Assembly (NCBI RefSeq): GCF_001027925.1
Contig: NZ_LECT01000006.1
Span: 124,001 to 188,000, forward strand
DNA: 64,000 nucleotides
Direction: 5' to 3'
Source of the DNA: Rhodopirellula islandica
GTDB lineage: Bacteria; Planctomycetota; Planctomycetia; Pirellulales; Pirellulaceae
Shown: in pieces, positions 18,118 to 26,890 of the stretch
How positions within the stretch are numbered: the first letter of the stretch is position 1
Layout of the letters: the number at the start of each line of letters is the position of its first letter
Notes under the pieces: model-generated
What the model saw: the letters and a program-made list of their open reading frames with translations, nothing else
Told to the model about the DNA's origin: nothing
Databases searched by the model: none
Program-made: the position numbers and the translations under genes

Positions 18118-19842
18118 TCACTCCGGTTCTGGAAGGATCGACATTCCTACGTACTGAACCTTTCCATCGGACGATAATTCTCGTAAATGAAGCACAATTT
18201 TGTCAATTTGGACCGCGGCGCCAATCTTCATTTTGTCTTTTTTAAGATGCAGTCGGACCAACTCATCCATGGTGAGGTCCCCGTCGTCGGCCAGTTTTAG
18301 CTCGTAAAACTGCTCCAATTCACGAACTTTGATCGAGCCTCGCAGCGGAAATTCGAGTTCCGGCGGGAGGTCGGTGGTGTGGGCACGCGTGGGGGCAAAA
18401 ACACGGTCGACCATCGCACGAATGCTTGGCCGTAGCACGACAACCACGTGATCCCCCGGTTTCAACTGCGATCGACCTTGTGGCAGCACCGTTTGCTCGT
18501 CGCGAACAATCAACGCAATGACCACTCCATCGGGCAGCGCCAAGTCTTTGATCAAGCAACCCGATGCCCGTGAATCCTGTTCGATGAAGTAGTCGACAAT
18601 GTCCCCGTCCACGTTTTGAAGCGAGCTGATCTCAAGCGTCACCGGCGTCTTTTGATGCTTGGGCACTTCCAATTTCAAAACGCGCGCGACCGCGGGGAGG
18701 GTCCAGCCCTGCACAAGTGCCGAAACCAAAACGACGAAGAAAACGGTGTCGAAGATGATCGAGGCGGCAGGAAGTCCCGCCATCATTGGGAACGTGGCCA
18801 GAGTGATGGGCACCGCGCCTTTGAGTCCGACCCAAGACAGAAACGTCAACTCGCGAGTCGAGAATCGAAATGGCATCCCGCACAAAAACACGGCGATGGG
18901 CCGGGCCACAAAAATCAACACCGAGGCGATCAAAATCGCCGGGACGGTGACGTTCCACAGGCGACTGGGAAAGGACAAAATGCCAAGAGCCGTGAACATC
19001 AGGATCTGGCACATCCACGCCAATGCGTCGTGGAACAAGACGATGCCTCGAAGGAAAACAGGCCTTCGATTGCCAATCACAACGCCGGTGAGGTAAACGG
19101 CCAAGAACCCGCTGCCACCCAGTTCGGAGGCCATGCCGAATGAGAACAGGCCCAATGCAGTGGCCATCACGGGATACAAACCCGCCGCTTCCAATCGGAT
19201 GTTCTGCAGCAACCAGGCACCGACCCAGCCCACCGCGAGACCCATGCCGGTGCCGACGACGGCTTGATTCAGGAACAACGTGACCAGGCCAAACCCAAGC
19301 GGCGTCTGTCCGGTCAGGACCTCAATCAAACCGACGGTCAAGAAGATCGCCATGGGGTCGTTGGAGCCGCTTTCGACTTCCAAGGTGTTCGCCAACCTGG
19401 GGCGGATATGAACGCCACCTCCGCGAAGCACCGAAAACACGACCGAAGCGTCGGTCGAGCCCACAATGCTGCCGAGCAGCAACCCCTGCGTCCAACTCAG
19501 GCCCAGGATCCAAGATGCAGCCAATCCGGTGATCCCGGCCGTTACCACCACCCCCACCGTGGCCAACAAAGAGGCGGGCTTCCAGGCTGATTGAAAGGCC
19601 GCGTAGGGCGTTCCGATCCCGCCATTGAACAGAATCAAGCACAGCGCGGCGGTGGCAAAACCATGGGCCAGCGTGTAGTTCTCAAATTCGATTCCCCCGA
19701 TGCCTTCGGATCCCGCCAGCATTCCGATGGCTAAGAAAACCACCAGCACGGGGACACCCATTCTCGCCGAAAATTTGTTCGACGCGATTCCTAGTAACAG
19801 CAAACTCCCGGCGAGCAGGATGAGAGTTTCAATGCTGAACAT
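18118..19842 (-). CDS. K+/H+ antiporter of the NhaP2/CvrA type
   Basis: A 574-residue inner-membrane CPA1/CPA2 antiporter. The first 390 residues are about twelve membrane helices, starting with FSIETLILLAGSLLLLGIAS and including the core GSIVGSTDASVVFSVL with the exchange aspartate, and VESGSNDPMAIFLT. Residues about 410-480 form a TrkA-C domain (LPDGVVIALIVRDEQ, LKPGDHVVVVL), and about 495-574 a CorC/HlyC-like domain (SIKVRELEQFYELKL). This order is that of NhaP2/CvrA, which expels potassium in exchange for protons. The start ATG at 19842 directly precedes the first helix. It is a single gene, with about 210 bp of non-coding DNA to the RND pump genes. Confidence 0.93.
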   Translation of the reverse strand: MFSIETLILLAGSLLLLGIASNKFSARMGVPVLVVFLAIGMLAGSEGIGGIEFENYTLAHGFATAALCLILFNGGIGTPYAAFQSAWKPASLLATVGVVVTAGITGLAASWILGLSWTQGLLLGSIVGSTDASVVFSVLRGGGVHIRPRLANTLEVESGSNDPMAIFLTVGLIEVLTGQTPLGFGLVTLFLNQAVVGTGMGLAVGWVGAWLLQNIRLEAAGLYPVMATALGLFSFGMASELGGSGFLAVYLTGVVIGNRRPVFLRGIVLFHDALAWMCQILMFTALGILSFPSRLWNVTVPAILIASVLIFVARPIAVFLCGMPFRFSTRELTFLSWVGLKGAVPITLATFPMMAGLPAASIIFDTVFFVVLVSALVQGWTLPAVARVLKLEVPKHQKTPVTLEISSLQNVDGDIVDYFIEQDSRASGCLIKDLALPDGVVIALIVRDEQTVLPQGRSQLKPGDHVVVVLRPSIRAMVDRVFAPTRAHTTDLPPELEFPLRGSIKVRELEQFYELKLADDGDLTMDELVRLHLKKDKMKIGAAVQIDKIVLHLRELSSDGKVQYVGMSILPEPE

Positions 19843-19947
19843 GATTGGATCAGAAAGAGGAAGGAAGGATGATCGGAAGTCGTCGGTTGGGTTCCTACCG
19901 GACGTTCAGTCTAGGGAACCAAACGAAAACCCGGAAAGCCCGCGGAG

Positions 19948-19970
19948 CACTGCCAAGGAACTTAGCAGTG
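19948..19970. repeat. Short inverted repeat
   Basis: CACTGC and GCAGTG form a 6-bp perfect stem around an 11-nt loop in the gap between the antiporter start and the RND pump stop. No T-run follows, so I do not call it a terminator. Confidence 0.3.
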
Positions 19971-20055
19971 TCGACGCGAGCTGTCCGGATTCTTTTTCAC
20001 TTCCGATGCAAACCAGACACTTGGAGAAGAAATCTGGCTCCTTCATGCCAACGGA

Positions 20056-23000
20056 TCAAGTGCCTTCCGGTGTTGTTTCTGGCTCGGTGCGTTTCGCGAA
20101 ACGTCGCAGCAAAACATAGAACACAGGCGTCAAAAACAAACCAAAGATCGTGACTCCCAACATGCCTGCGAACACAGCGGTTCCCAGCACGCGTCGCATT
20201 TCGAATCCTGCACCCGTGGCAACCAACAACGGCACCACACCCAGGATGAACGAAAATGCCGTCATCAGAATCGGACGCAACCGCAACCGGCAAGCCGCGA
20301 TGGCAGCATCAAATCGGTTCTTGCCAGCGTCCTCTTCCGCTTTGGCAAATTCGACGATCAAAATCGCGTTCTTACACGCCAGACCGATCAACACGATGAA
20401 ACCGATCTGTGTCAGAACGTTGTTGTCCATCCCACGGAACCAAACGCCGGTCAGGGCGAACAGCAGACACAGCGGCACAATCAAGATGATGGCCAGCGGC
20501 AGCAACCAACTTTCGTATTGTGCGGCGAGAGCCAAGAACACGAACAAGACCGCCAGCGGGAACAGGAAGACAATCGTGTTGCCTGCTTGTTTCTCCTGGA
20601 AGGCGATCTCGGTCCATTCATAGCCAAAACCGGGTGGCAGATTCAGATCGGCCAATTGTTCCATCGTCGCCAGAGATTGCCCGGTGCTGAAACCAGGAAC
20701 GGTGGTTCCGTTGAGGTCGGCAGCAGGAAACAGGTTGAATCGGACCAATCGGTCCGGGCCAGCGGTCTTGGTGATGTTGACGACCGAGCCCAGTGCCACG
20801 GAGGCTCCTCGATCGCTACGAGTCCGAATCCGGGAAATGTCGGCCGCCTCATCGCGAAACTTGGGTTCCGCTTGCGCGGTGACCCGGTAGGTACGGCCGA
20901 GGAAGTTGAAATCGTTGATGTACACCGATCCCAAGTAGACCTGCAACGCTTCGAAGACTCGGTTGACGGGGATATCCAGCATCTGTGCTTTGGTCCGGTC
21001 CACGTCCGCGTAGACTTGTGGGACATCCATTCGCAGGTTCGAGAACACTTGCGTGACGCCAGGTTGTTGGTTGGCTTCGGCAAGCATTGTCTGGGCGACT
21101 TGGTTGAGTGAATCCAGTCCCGCACCGCTGCGGTCTTGGACATACATCTTGAAACCTCCCCCACGCCCAATCCCACGAATCGGGGGTGGCGGAATGATCA
21201 AGATCTGAGCTTCGTTGATGGCCGCCACTTCACGCCGCATGTCCGCCACGATTGCATTGACCCCACGCCCTCGTTTGGCTCGTTCCTTGGCGTCTTCCAA
21301 CGGCAAGAATGTCACCGCCGCGTTGGGTTTGATCGAGAACGTGGCCCCGGAAAGACCGGCGATTCCGACGGCATGCTTCACCCCGTCGATCTGCTTTCCA
21401 ATCTCCGCCACTCGCCGAGTCACCCGGTCGGTTCGGGCCAGCGACGCACCGTCGGGCAAGTTGATCGCAACGATCACGTAGCCCTGGTCCTGGTCCGGAA
21501 TGAAACCAGTCGGTACCAGGCTGAAACTGAACCCGGTGAGAACCAACAGGCCCGCGTACAGCACCAGTGCGAAACCGGTCCTCTTGATCAAACTGCCAAC
21601 GATCGATGCGTAGATGTTGCTGGTCGCATCAAACGTTCGATTGAACAACCGAAAGAACCAGCCGAACAGGAAGTCAATCATTTTTCCCATTCGATTCTTC
21701 GGCGCGTCTTTCGGACGCAGCAACAACGCACACAACGCTGGGCTGAGCGTCAACGAAACGAAGGTGGAAATCGCGGTGGAGATCGAGATCGTCAACGCGA
21801 ATTGTTGGTAGAACTTGCCACTGATCCCGGGCACAAACACCGTGGGCACAAACACCGCGATCAACACCAATGTCGTGGCAATCAGGGCGGACCCGACCTC
21901 GTCCATTGCCTTGTGAGTGGCCTGCCGTGCGGTCATGCCCTCGGCAATCAATCGCTCGACATTCTCGACCACCACAATCGCGTCATCGACCACAATCCCA
22001 ATCGCCAGGACCAATCCAAACAGGGACAAGGTATTCAGCGTCACCCCCAGGAACTGCATCACGGCGAAGGTGCCGATCAAAGAAATCGGAATCGCGATCA
22101 CGGGGATGATGGTTGGACGCCAGCCATGCAAGAATAGAAACACGGTCAAGACGACGAAAATCGTTGTGATGAAGAGCGTTTCAAACACTTCGGAAATCGA
22201 ATCCTCGACATAGTCGGTCGGGTTGTAGGCGACCTCGAACCCGATCCCCTGAGGGAATTCCTCGCTCATTTCGTTCATGATGCGTTTGACTTCCGCCGCG
22301 GTTTCAACCGCGTTGGTGCCGGGACGCTGATAGACCAGCACTGCGACGGCGGGTTTGCCATCGAGATAGCTCAATCGCGAATAGTCTTGAGCTCCCAGTT
22401 CAATGCGGGCCACATCGCGAAGTCGCGTGATGCGTCCGTCGTCGCCTCGTTTGACAATGATGTCGCCAAACTCATCTTCGCGAATCAGGCGTCCTTGCGT
22501 GGTGACGTTGAGCTGAAAATCACCGGTGTCATCGGTCGGTGGTTGGCCGATCACACCGGCCGCGACTTGAATGTTCTGGGCTTGGATGGCATTGACGATT
22601 TCACCCGCGGTCAAATCGACGTGGGTCATCTTTTCGATGTCCAGCCAAATGCGCATGGCGTATTCGTTGCCGCCGGCGATTCGGATTTCGCCGACTCCAT
22701 TCAATCGCATCAATGCATCGCGAACTCGTAGAAACGCGTAGTTGCTGATGTACAGCTGATCGCGACTGCCGTCGGGCGAGTTCAGGTGAACCACCATCAG
22801 CATGTCTGGGATTTGTTTGGTCGTCGTCACGCCGATTTGGCGGACTTGATCAGGCAAACGAGACTCTGCAATCGCGACTCGGTTCTGCACCAACACCTGG
22901 GCATCATCGAGGTCCGTGCCCAATTTGAACGTCACTGTCAACTGCATGGTTCCGTCCGAGCTGGACGACGATTCCATGTACAGCATGTCATCGACGCCGT

Positions 23001-23214
23001 TCATCTCTTGTTCGATCGGCGTCGCCACGGTGTCAGCGATGACTTCCGGGGTTGCCCCGGGATAACTGGCTCGAACCAAAATGGTCGGCGGCGCGACGCT
23101 GGGATACTGCGACACCGGGAGCGTGAAATACACGATCCCACCGACCAGCACGATCAGGAATGACAGCACCGAGGCAAAAATCGGGCGTTCAATGAAGAAG
23201 TGTGGGAACTTCAT
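20056..23214 (-). CDS. RND efflux pump inner-membrane subunit (HAE-1, AcrB-like)
   Basis: A 1052-residue proton-driven pump. The start at 23214 (MKFPHFFIERPIFASVLSF) gives the usual AcrB N-terminus, and overlaps the stop of the upstream adaptor gene as ATGA. The protein has the twelve-helix, two-large-loop layout; helix 4 contains VDDAIVVVENVER with the two aspartates needed for proton relay. Other family segments are FFIERPIFA, GATFSIKPNAAVT, and near the end CRLRLRPILMTAFSFILGVVPL. With the adaptor and MarR regulator upstream, it makes a drug or toxic-compound exporter. No outer-membrane channel gene is adjacent, so a channel encoded elsewhere must be used. Confidence 0.96.
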   Translation of the reverse strand: MKFPHFFIERPIFASVLSFLIVLVGGIVYFTLPVSQYPSVAPPTILVRASYPGATPEVIADTVATPIEQEMNGVDDMLYMESSSSSDGTMQLTVTFKLGTDLDDAQVLVQNRVAIAESRLPDQVRQIGVTTTKQIPDMLMVVHLNSPDGSRDQLYISNYAFLRVRDALMRLNGVGEIRIAGGNEYAMRIWLDIEKMTHVDLTAGEIVNAIQAQNIQVAAGVIGQPPTDDTGDFQLNVTTQGRLIREDEFGDIIVKRGDDGRITRLRDVARIELGAQDYSRLSYLDGKPAVAVLVYQRPGTNAVETAAEVKRIMNEMSEEFPQGIGFEVAYNPTDYVEDSISEVFETLFITTIFVVLTVFLFLHGWRPTIIPVIAIPISLIGTFAVMQFLGVTLNTLSLFGLVLAIGIVVDDAIVVVENVERLIAEGMTARQATHKAMDEVGSALIATTLVLIAVFVPTVFVPGISGKFYQQFALTISISTAISTFVSLTLSPALCALLLRPKDAPKNRMGKMIDFLFGWFFRLFNRTFDATSNIYASIVGSLIKRTGFALVLYAGLLVLTGFSFSLVPTGFIPDQDQGYVIVAINLPDGASLARTDRVTRRVAEIGKQIDGVKHAVGIAGLSGATFSIKPNAAVTFLPLEDAKERAKRGRGVNAIVADMRREVAAINEAQILIIPPPPIRGIGRGGGFKMYVQDRSGAGLDSLNQVAQTMLAEANQQPGVTQVFSNLRMDVPQVYADVDRTKAQMLDIPVNRVFEALQVYLGSVYINDFNFLGRTYRVTAQAEPKFRDEAADISRIRTRSDRGASVALGSVVNITKTAGPDRLVRFNLFPAADLNGTTVPGFSTGQSLATMEQLADLNLPPGFGYEWTEIAFQEKQAGNTIVFLFPLAVLFVFLALAAQYESWLLPLAIILIVPLCLLFALTGVWFRGMDNNVLTQIGFIVLIGLACKNAILIVEFAKAEEDAGKNRFDAAIAACRLRLRPILMTAFSFILGVVPLLVATGAGFEMRRVLGTAVFAGMLGVTIFGLFLTPVFYVLLRRFAKRTEPETTPEGT

Positions 23215-24611
23215 CGTGTCACCTCCGTCTTGCGATCCGCGATGGGGACGGCGGTGGGGGCGGGCGAAATCCATTCTTCTTTGGGAACGGGGAGATACTC
23301 GTCAGGCAATCCGTCTTCGACGACCTCGATCGTCCCGTCGATGGTGTTCACCTCGGCATCGGGACGCGACTGCATCAGGCCTTGGATCACCAGCAATTCG
23401 GTGCCGTCCAAGCCCTCTCGAATGACTCGCAGACCATCGATGATGGGGCCGCTCGTGATTGTTCGTCGCTGAATCACACCATCGACGACCACGTACACGT
23501 ACTGAGACGATTGATCGGTGCCAATCGCCGAATCAGGGATCAACACCGCATCGTGCGGAGCACTGCCGGGGATCCGAATGCGAGCGAACATGCCGGGCAG
23601 CAACAGTTCATCTTCGTTGGCAAACACGCTTCGGGCACGCATGCTGGCTGTGTCGACATCAAACCGGTTGTCAACGAAGTCCATGTGTCCTTGGTGCAGG
23701 AAACCCTCTTCATCCATCAAACCGAGGTACACGGGGTTCTTGGCCACACGCGAGCTTTCGCGTTCACCCGATTTGGCCAGGCGGGAATACTTCAGCACGT
23801 CTTGTTCGGTGGCGTCAAACACACAGTAGATCGGCTGCACCGAAGCGATGGTTGTCAGCAACGAAGAGGTCGCCGTTCCACCCGCGATCAAGTTGCCTTC
23901 GGTCACGTACTTGCGACTGATGCGTCCAGTGATCGGCGCACGGATACGAGTGTATTGAAGATTCAGTTCAGCCGTGTCAACGCCAGCCTTGGCGACTTCG
24001 ATTTCCGCTTGCGCGGTGGCGATCGCGGCTTCGCTTGAGTTGAGGCTGGCGCGGACGCCTTCGATGTCTGCCTTGGCTTTGAGGAACTCTGCTTCACGGT
24101 CATCGAGTTCGTCTTGGGAAGAGGCGTTGCGTTCCACCAAACGCTGCGTTCGTTTGTAACGAACATCAGCGAGGTTCAGCTGAGCTTCGGATTGCAACAG
24201 GTTCGCGCGGGCGACTTCCGTCATCGCCTTGGCTTGTTTCAGTAGCGATTCCGATTGTTGAAGTTTGGCTTGTGCCGCCGCCAATTCTGCTTCGTAGGGG
24301 CGTGGGTCGACGATGAACAGGAGATCGTTTTTCTCAACGATTTGTCCCTCGTCAAAGTGGACCGATTGCAAGTATCCGTCCACTCGTGCGCGGACCTCCA
24401 CCAAATCAACCGCTTCCATCCGGCCGGTGTAGGCGTCCCATTCAACGATCTTCTTCGAGATCGGTTGGGCCACGGTCACGGTCGGCTTGGGCATTGCGGG
24501 AGGACCGCTCGGGGCATTGCCACACCCAGTGACAGCGAGCAACATCCCACCGATGCCAGCTCCCAGAGCAAGCTTCCCAAGGAAGTTGAGGTTGTGATGA
24601 GGAGGAGTCAT
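23211..24611 (-). CDS. RND efflux periplasmic adaptor (membrane fusion protein)
   Basis: A 466-residue lipoprotein that links the inner-membrane pump to an outer-membrane channel. The N-terminal signal ends in the lipobox LAVTGCG (Cys about residue 30). The order is then: beta-barrel start (YTGRMEAVDLVEVRARVDGY), lipoyl half (GQIVEKNDLLFIVDPRPYEA), a long coiled-coil hairpin from about residue 110 to 215, second lipoyl half (LNLQYTRIRAPITGRISRKY), and barrel and membrane-proximal domains. The hairpin contains an unusually long insertion with repeated heptads. The gene overlaps the pump gene by 4 bp and follows a MarR regulator. Confidence 0.95.
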   Translation of the reverse strand: MTPPHHNLNFLGKLALGAGIGGMLLAVTGCGNAPSGPPAMPKPTVTVAQPISKKIVEWDAYTGRMEAVDLVEVRARVDGYLQSVHFDEGQIVEKNDLLFIVDPRPYEAELAAAQAKLQQSESLLKQAKAMTEVARANLLQSEAQLNLADVRYKRTQRLVERNASSQDELDDREAEFLKAKADIEGVRASLNSSEAAIATAQAEIEVAKAGVDTAELNLQYTRIRAPITGRISRKYVTEGNLIAGGTATSSLLTTIASVQPIYCVFDATEQDVLKYSRLAKSGERESSRVAKNPVYLGLMDEEGFLHQGHMDFVDNRFDVDTASMRARSVFANEDELLLPGMFARIRIPGSAPHDAVLIPDSAIGTDQSSQYVYVVVDGVIQRRTITSGPIIDGLRVIREGLDGTELLVIQGLMQSRPDAEVNTIDGTIEVVEDGLPDEYLPVPKEEWISPAPTAVPIADRKTEVTR

Positions 24612-24652
24612 GATTCAGAGGGGTCCAGAAACGGGAGGGTGATTCGGGGGGG

Positions 24653-24669
24653 GCGTGGCGTCTCCACGC
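24653..24669. repeat. Small hairpin between MarR gene and adaptor gene
   Basis: GCGTGG-CGTCT-CCACGC forms a 6-bp perfect stem in a G-rich gap of about 100 bp between the regulator stop and the adaptor start. It could modulate read-through in the operon; there is no T-run. Confidence 0.3.
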
Positions 24670-24713
24670 AGGCGGGGCGGAGCGACCAAGGTGAATGGGG
24701 GGGGCGACCGAAG

Positions 24714-25187
24714 TCAGTCGTCAACGTGTGAGATCGATTCGCGAGTTTGATTGAGCAATTGCAAAAGCTGGCTTTTGTCCGCCTTGCTGAGCTGCTTCAG
24801 CATTCGATCTTCCATCTCTTTCAAGGGCTGCATGGTGTCGTCCACCAGTTGTTTGCCTTTCGGGGTGATCGTCACATGCACCACCCGGCGATCTTCTGTG
24901 CAGCGGTTCCGCTCAACCAGCTTTTGTGAGCAAAGGTGGTCCACCAGCGATGTGACCGCGGGCACAACCTGGATCATTTGTTCGCCAATCTCGCCGCAGG
25001 TCAGCGGGCGTTCTGCCAATGCGAGACTGCGTAGGATGTTGAAGCGTGAGAGCGTCAATCCATGCTCGCGGAACAGTCGCGAAAATCGGTTCTCAAGTTG
25101 GTCACCGATACGGAGGAAATTCAGCAAAACCTCTTGGTCCAAGCAGCGAAACGGTTGAGGGCGATTCAGTTCGTGCTGCAGGCTCAT
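24714..25187 (-). CDS. MarR-family transcription regulator
   Basis: A 157-residue DNA-binding protein, likely repressor of the efflux genes downstream. The start at 25187 (MSLQHELNRPQPF) gives a standard-length MarR protein; a 61-residue longer frame runs across the putative operator and is not credible. The winged helix has LTLSRFNILRSLALAERPLT (helices 1-3), MIQVVPAVTSLVDHLCSQKL (recognition helix) and VERNRCTEDRRVVHVTITPKG (wing), with the DRR of the family. A C-terminal helix provides dimerization. It is transcribed in the same direction as, and about 100 bp before, the adaptor and pump genes. A palindrome just upstream is a good operator candidate. Confidence 0.95.
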   Translation of the reverse strand: MSLQHELNRPQPFRCLDQEVLLNFLRIGDQLENRFSRLFREHGLTLSRFNILRSLALAERPLTCGEIGEQMIQVVPAVTSLVDHLCSQKLVERNRCTEDRRVVHVTITPKGKQLVDDTMQPLKEMEDRMLKQLSKADKSQLLQLLNQTRESISHVDD

Positions 25188-25211
25188 CGCGACTTCCTCA
25201 AACGGACTTCG

Positions 25212-25240
25212 TTTCACTGCTGAATAGGTTATTAGTGAAA
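25212..25240. promoter_or_regulatory. Candidate MarR operator
   Basis: TTTCACT-N15-AGTGAAA, a perfect 7-bp inverted repeat, lies 25-53 bp upstream of the MarR start at 25187. MarR proteins usually bind such palindromes over their own promoter. Binding is inferred. Confidence 0.5.
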
Positions 25241-25376
25241 TATCTTTTGTCGAGTATTTTCCGCCGAGAAAATCGAGGGGGGCGGAAGTTCGCGAAAGGT
25301 CCGGTTTGCGGGCGGTGGACGTCCGCAGCAGGGGGCGCGTGTTCCGATGGGTCTGGGTTTGCTCAACCAACCCGGC

Positions 25377-25802
25377 TCATTCGGTCTTGAGTTGATCCAA
25401 TTGGCCACGCGTGGGGACGACGTCCGCGAGTGTGACGCTGTTCAGATAGTCCATTTGGATGCGTTCGGCGTTGGCCAGCACGCCACTGAGTTTGCAGAAC
25501 GAATGGATCACGCAACTGTGGTCGGATCCAACACAGGGCAGGAGATGCGTGTCGTTTTCAATCGTTTCGATGATCTGGCCCACGGTAACGTCTTCCGGTC
25601 GAACGGCCAGTTCAATCCCACCGCCGACTCCGCGGATGCTTCGGACGTAGCCTTCTCGCGCGAGCAAGTTGACCACTTTGGCGACATGGTTGACTGAGAT
25701 ATTAAAAAGCGAGGCCACCCCCGCGACGTTGGCCCGAGTGTCTCTCGTGGCCAAGTACATCAGCGTTCGCAACGCGTAGTCAGTTTGGGTCGTCAGTTTC
25801 AT
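25377..25802 (-). CDS. Rrf2-family regulator (NsrR-like)
   Basis: A 141-residue winged-helix regulator. The start at 25802 (MKLTTQTDYALRTLMYLA) is typical of Rrf2 proteins; an ATG 10 codons earlier is less likely. The helix-turn-helix includes VAGVASLFNISVNHVAKVVN, and the wing GYVRSIRGVGGGIELA. The cluster loop has three cysteines, CVGSDHSC then VIHSFC (CX6C and CX5C), the positions that hold an iron-sulfur cluster in NsrR and IscR-type proteins. NsrR senses nitric oxide; that role here is inferred from cysteine spacing and family. It is transcribed away from the small secreted protein gene at 26106, with the multihaem cytochrome gene further on. Confidence 0.92.
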   Translation of the reverse strand: MKLTTQTDYALRTLMYLATRDTRANVAGVASLFNISVNHVAKVVNLLAREGYVRSIRGVGGGIELAVRPEDVTVGQIIETIENDTHLLPCVGSDHSCVIHSFCKLSGVLANAERIQMDYLNSVTLADVVPTRGQLDQLKTE

Positions 25803-26105
25803 GTCAATCCAGAGTAAGTCTCGCAGGTGCAATCATCGTAGCAAACTTCGGGATTTTGCGTCCTTCAGAAGCAAGCTTGGACGGGCTTGGGAGGAGCGAC
25901 GCCGAGACGGCAATCGCTCTTCCTGCTCGCGGGTTTCGGAGGGGGAGAGGTGCCCCCGAGACCGCTGCGGGGAAAGTAGCTCCCCTTGTTTGATTGACTT
26001 GGGGGGTGAGTCCGCCTAGGCTCGTAGGGGTGCCAGCCTCTGCTCTTGGTCGAGCGTTGCTTTTCTTGAGGTGGCAGACTCTCCGTTGGACCGACTGAAG
26101 AATCG
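25803..26105. other. Divergent promoter region with a strong hairpin
   Basis: 303 bp between the Rrf2 gene and the small secreted protein gene. It contains a G/C-rich imperfect hairpin at 25932-25963, GGTTTCGGAGGGG pairing with CCCCGAGACC (one bulged A, one G-T pair). I see no gene and no clear core promoter. Confidence 0.45.
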
Positions 26106-26600
26106 ATGTCGCGTGTTCTCTTTCCATTCGTAGTCGCCGTTTTACTGGCGGGCGTTTCGACGCCACGTTCAGTCGAGGCGAGTTGCGGGGATTGGTTGCA
26201 GCACTCCGGCAGCACTTCCATCGTCGCTGCTCAGCCGTCATCGATGCGAATCAGCGAAGGTGGAAACAGCGAATCGGGAACGCAGCAGAATCGCCATCTT
26301 GAGATGGCCCAACAAGGTTTGCCCAGTCAGAGACTGCCCAGTCGAGGGCTGCCCAGCCAATCGGTGCCAGCCAAACCGTGTGATGGCCCGTTGTGTGGCC
26401 AACTACCAGTGCTTCCGATTCCTGCGCCGATGATTCCTGTTGCTGAACGTCCGCATCACGATGCGGTTTGGAAGGCGGGGGCGGAGAGCGTTCGCTTGGG
26501 CGAGTTCCTTTGCCGATCGCAGGAAGACTCGATGGATGTCCAACCGGGATTCTCGCTCGGGATCGATCGCCCGCCGCAGATGACATTGTCTCAGGCTTGA
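26106..26600 (+). CDS. Small secreted protein with GLPSQ repeats
   Basis: A 164-residue protein with a clear signal peptide (SRVLFPFVVAVLLAGVSTP, cleavage near VEASC). The mature part has SCGDWLQHSG, then short degenerate copies of LPSQ (QGLPSQRLPSRGLPSQ), a cysteine pair in CDGPLCGQLP, a proline-rich stretch LPIPAPMIPVAERP, and an acidic tail. I do not know the family. The cysteines and proline suggest an exported, perhaps envelope-bound protein. It lies between the Rrf2 gene and the cytochrome gene; the spacing (about 290 bp) argues against a tight operon with the latter. Confidence 0.65.
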   Translation: MSRVLFPFVVAVLLAGVSTPRSVEASCGDWLQHSGSTSIVAAQPSSMRISEGGNSESGTQQNRHLEMAQQGLPSQRLPSRGLPSQSVPAKPCDGPLCGQLPVLPIPAPMIPVAERPHHDAVWKAGAESVRLGEFLCRSQEDSMDVQPGFSLGIDRPPQMTLSQA

Positions 26601-26890
26601 GCAAGTCGTTTCCACACCCTGGTCTGCACGCCTCGATTGTCATTCATCGTCTTGGTCGATGATCCACATGCGGGCGCAGCACCAATCACACAGTTCGCCT
26701 CTGGCGTTGTGTCAACGTTGCGGAAGAGGTCTTGCTCGAAGTCATCGCCTGCGCCAATTCGTTTGCGCTGGCGAACGAAGGGTCCCGATTGAAAGTGCTC
26801 CGCTTTCATTCGATTGATGCACCCCATCCGATGTTCTCGGTGGCGGGTGCGCACCTCGTCTGTCATCTGACCGTTTCTTGGAATCGACTC

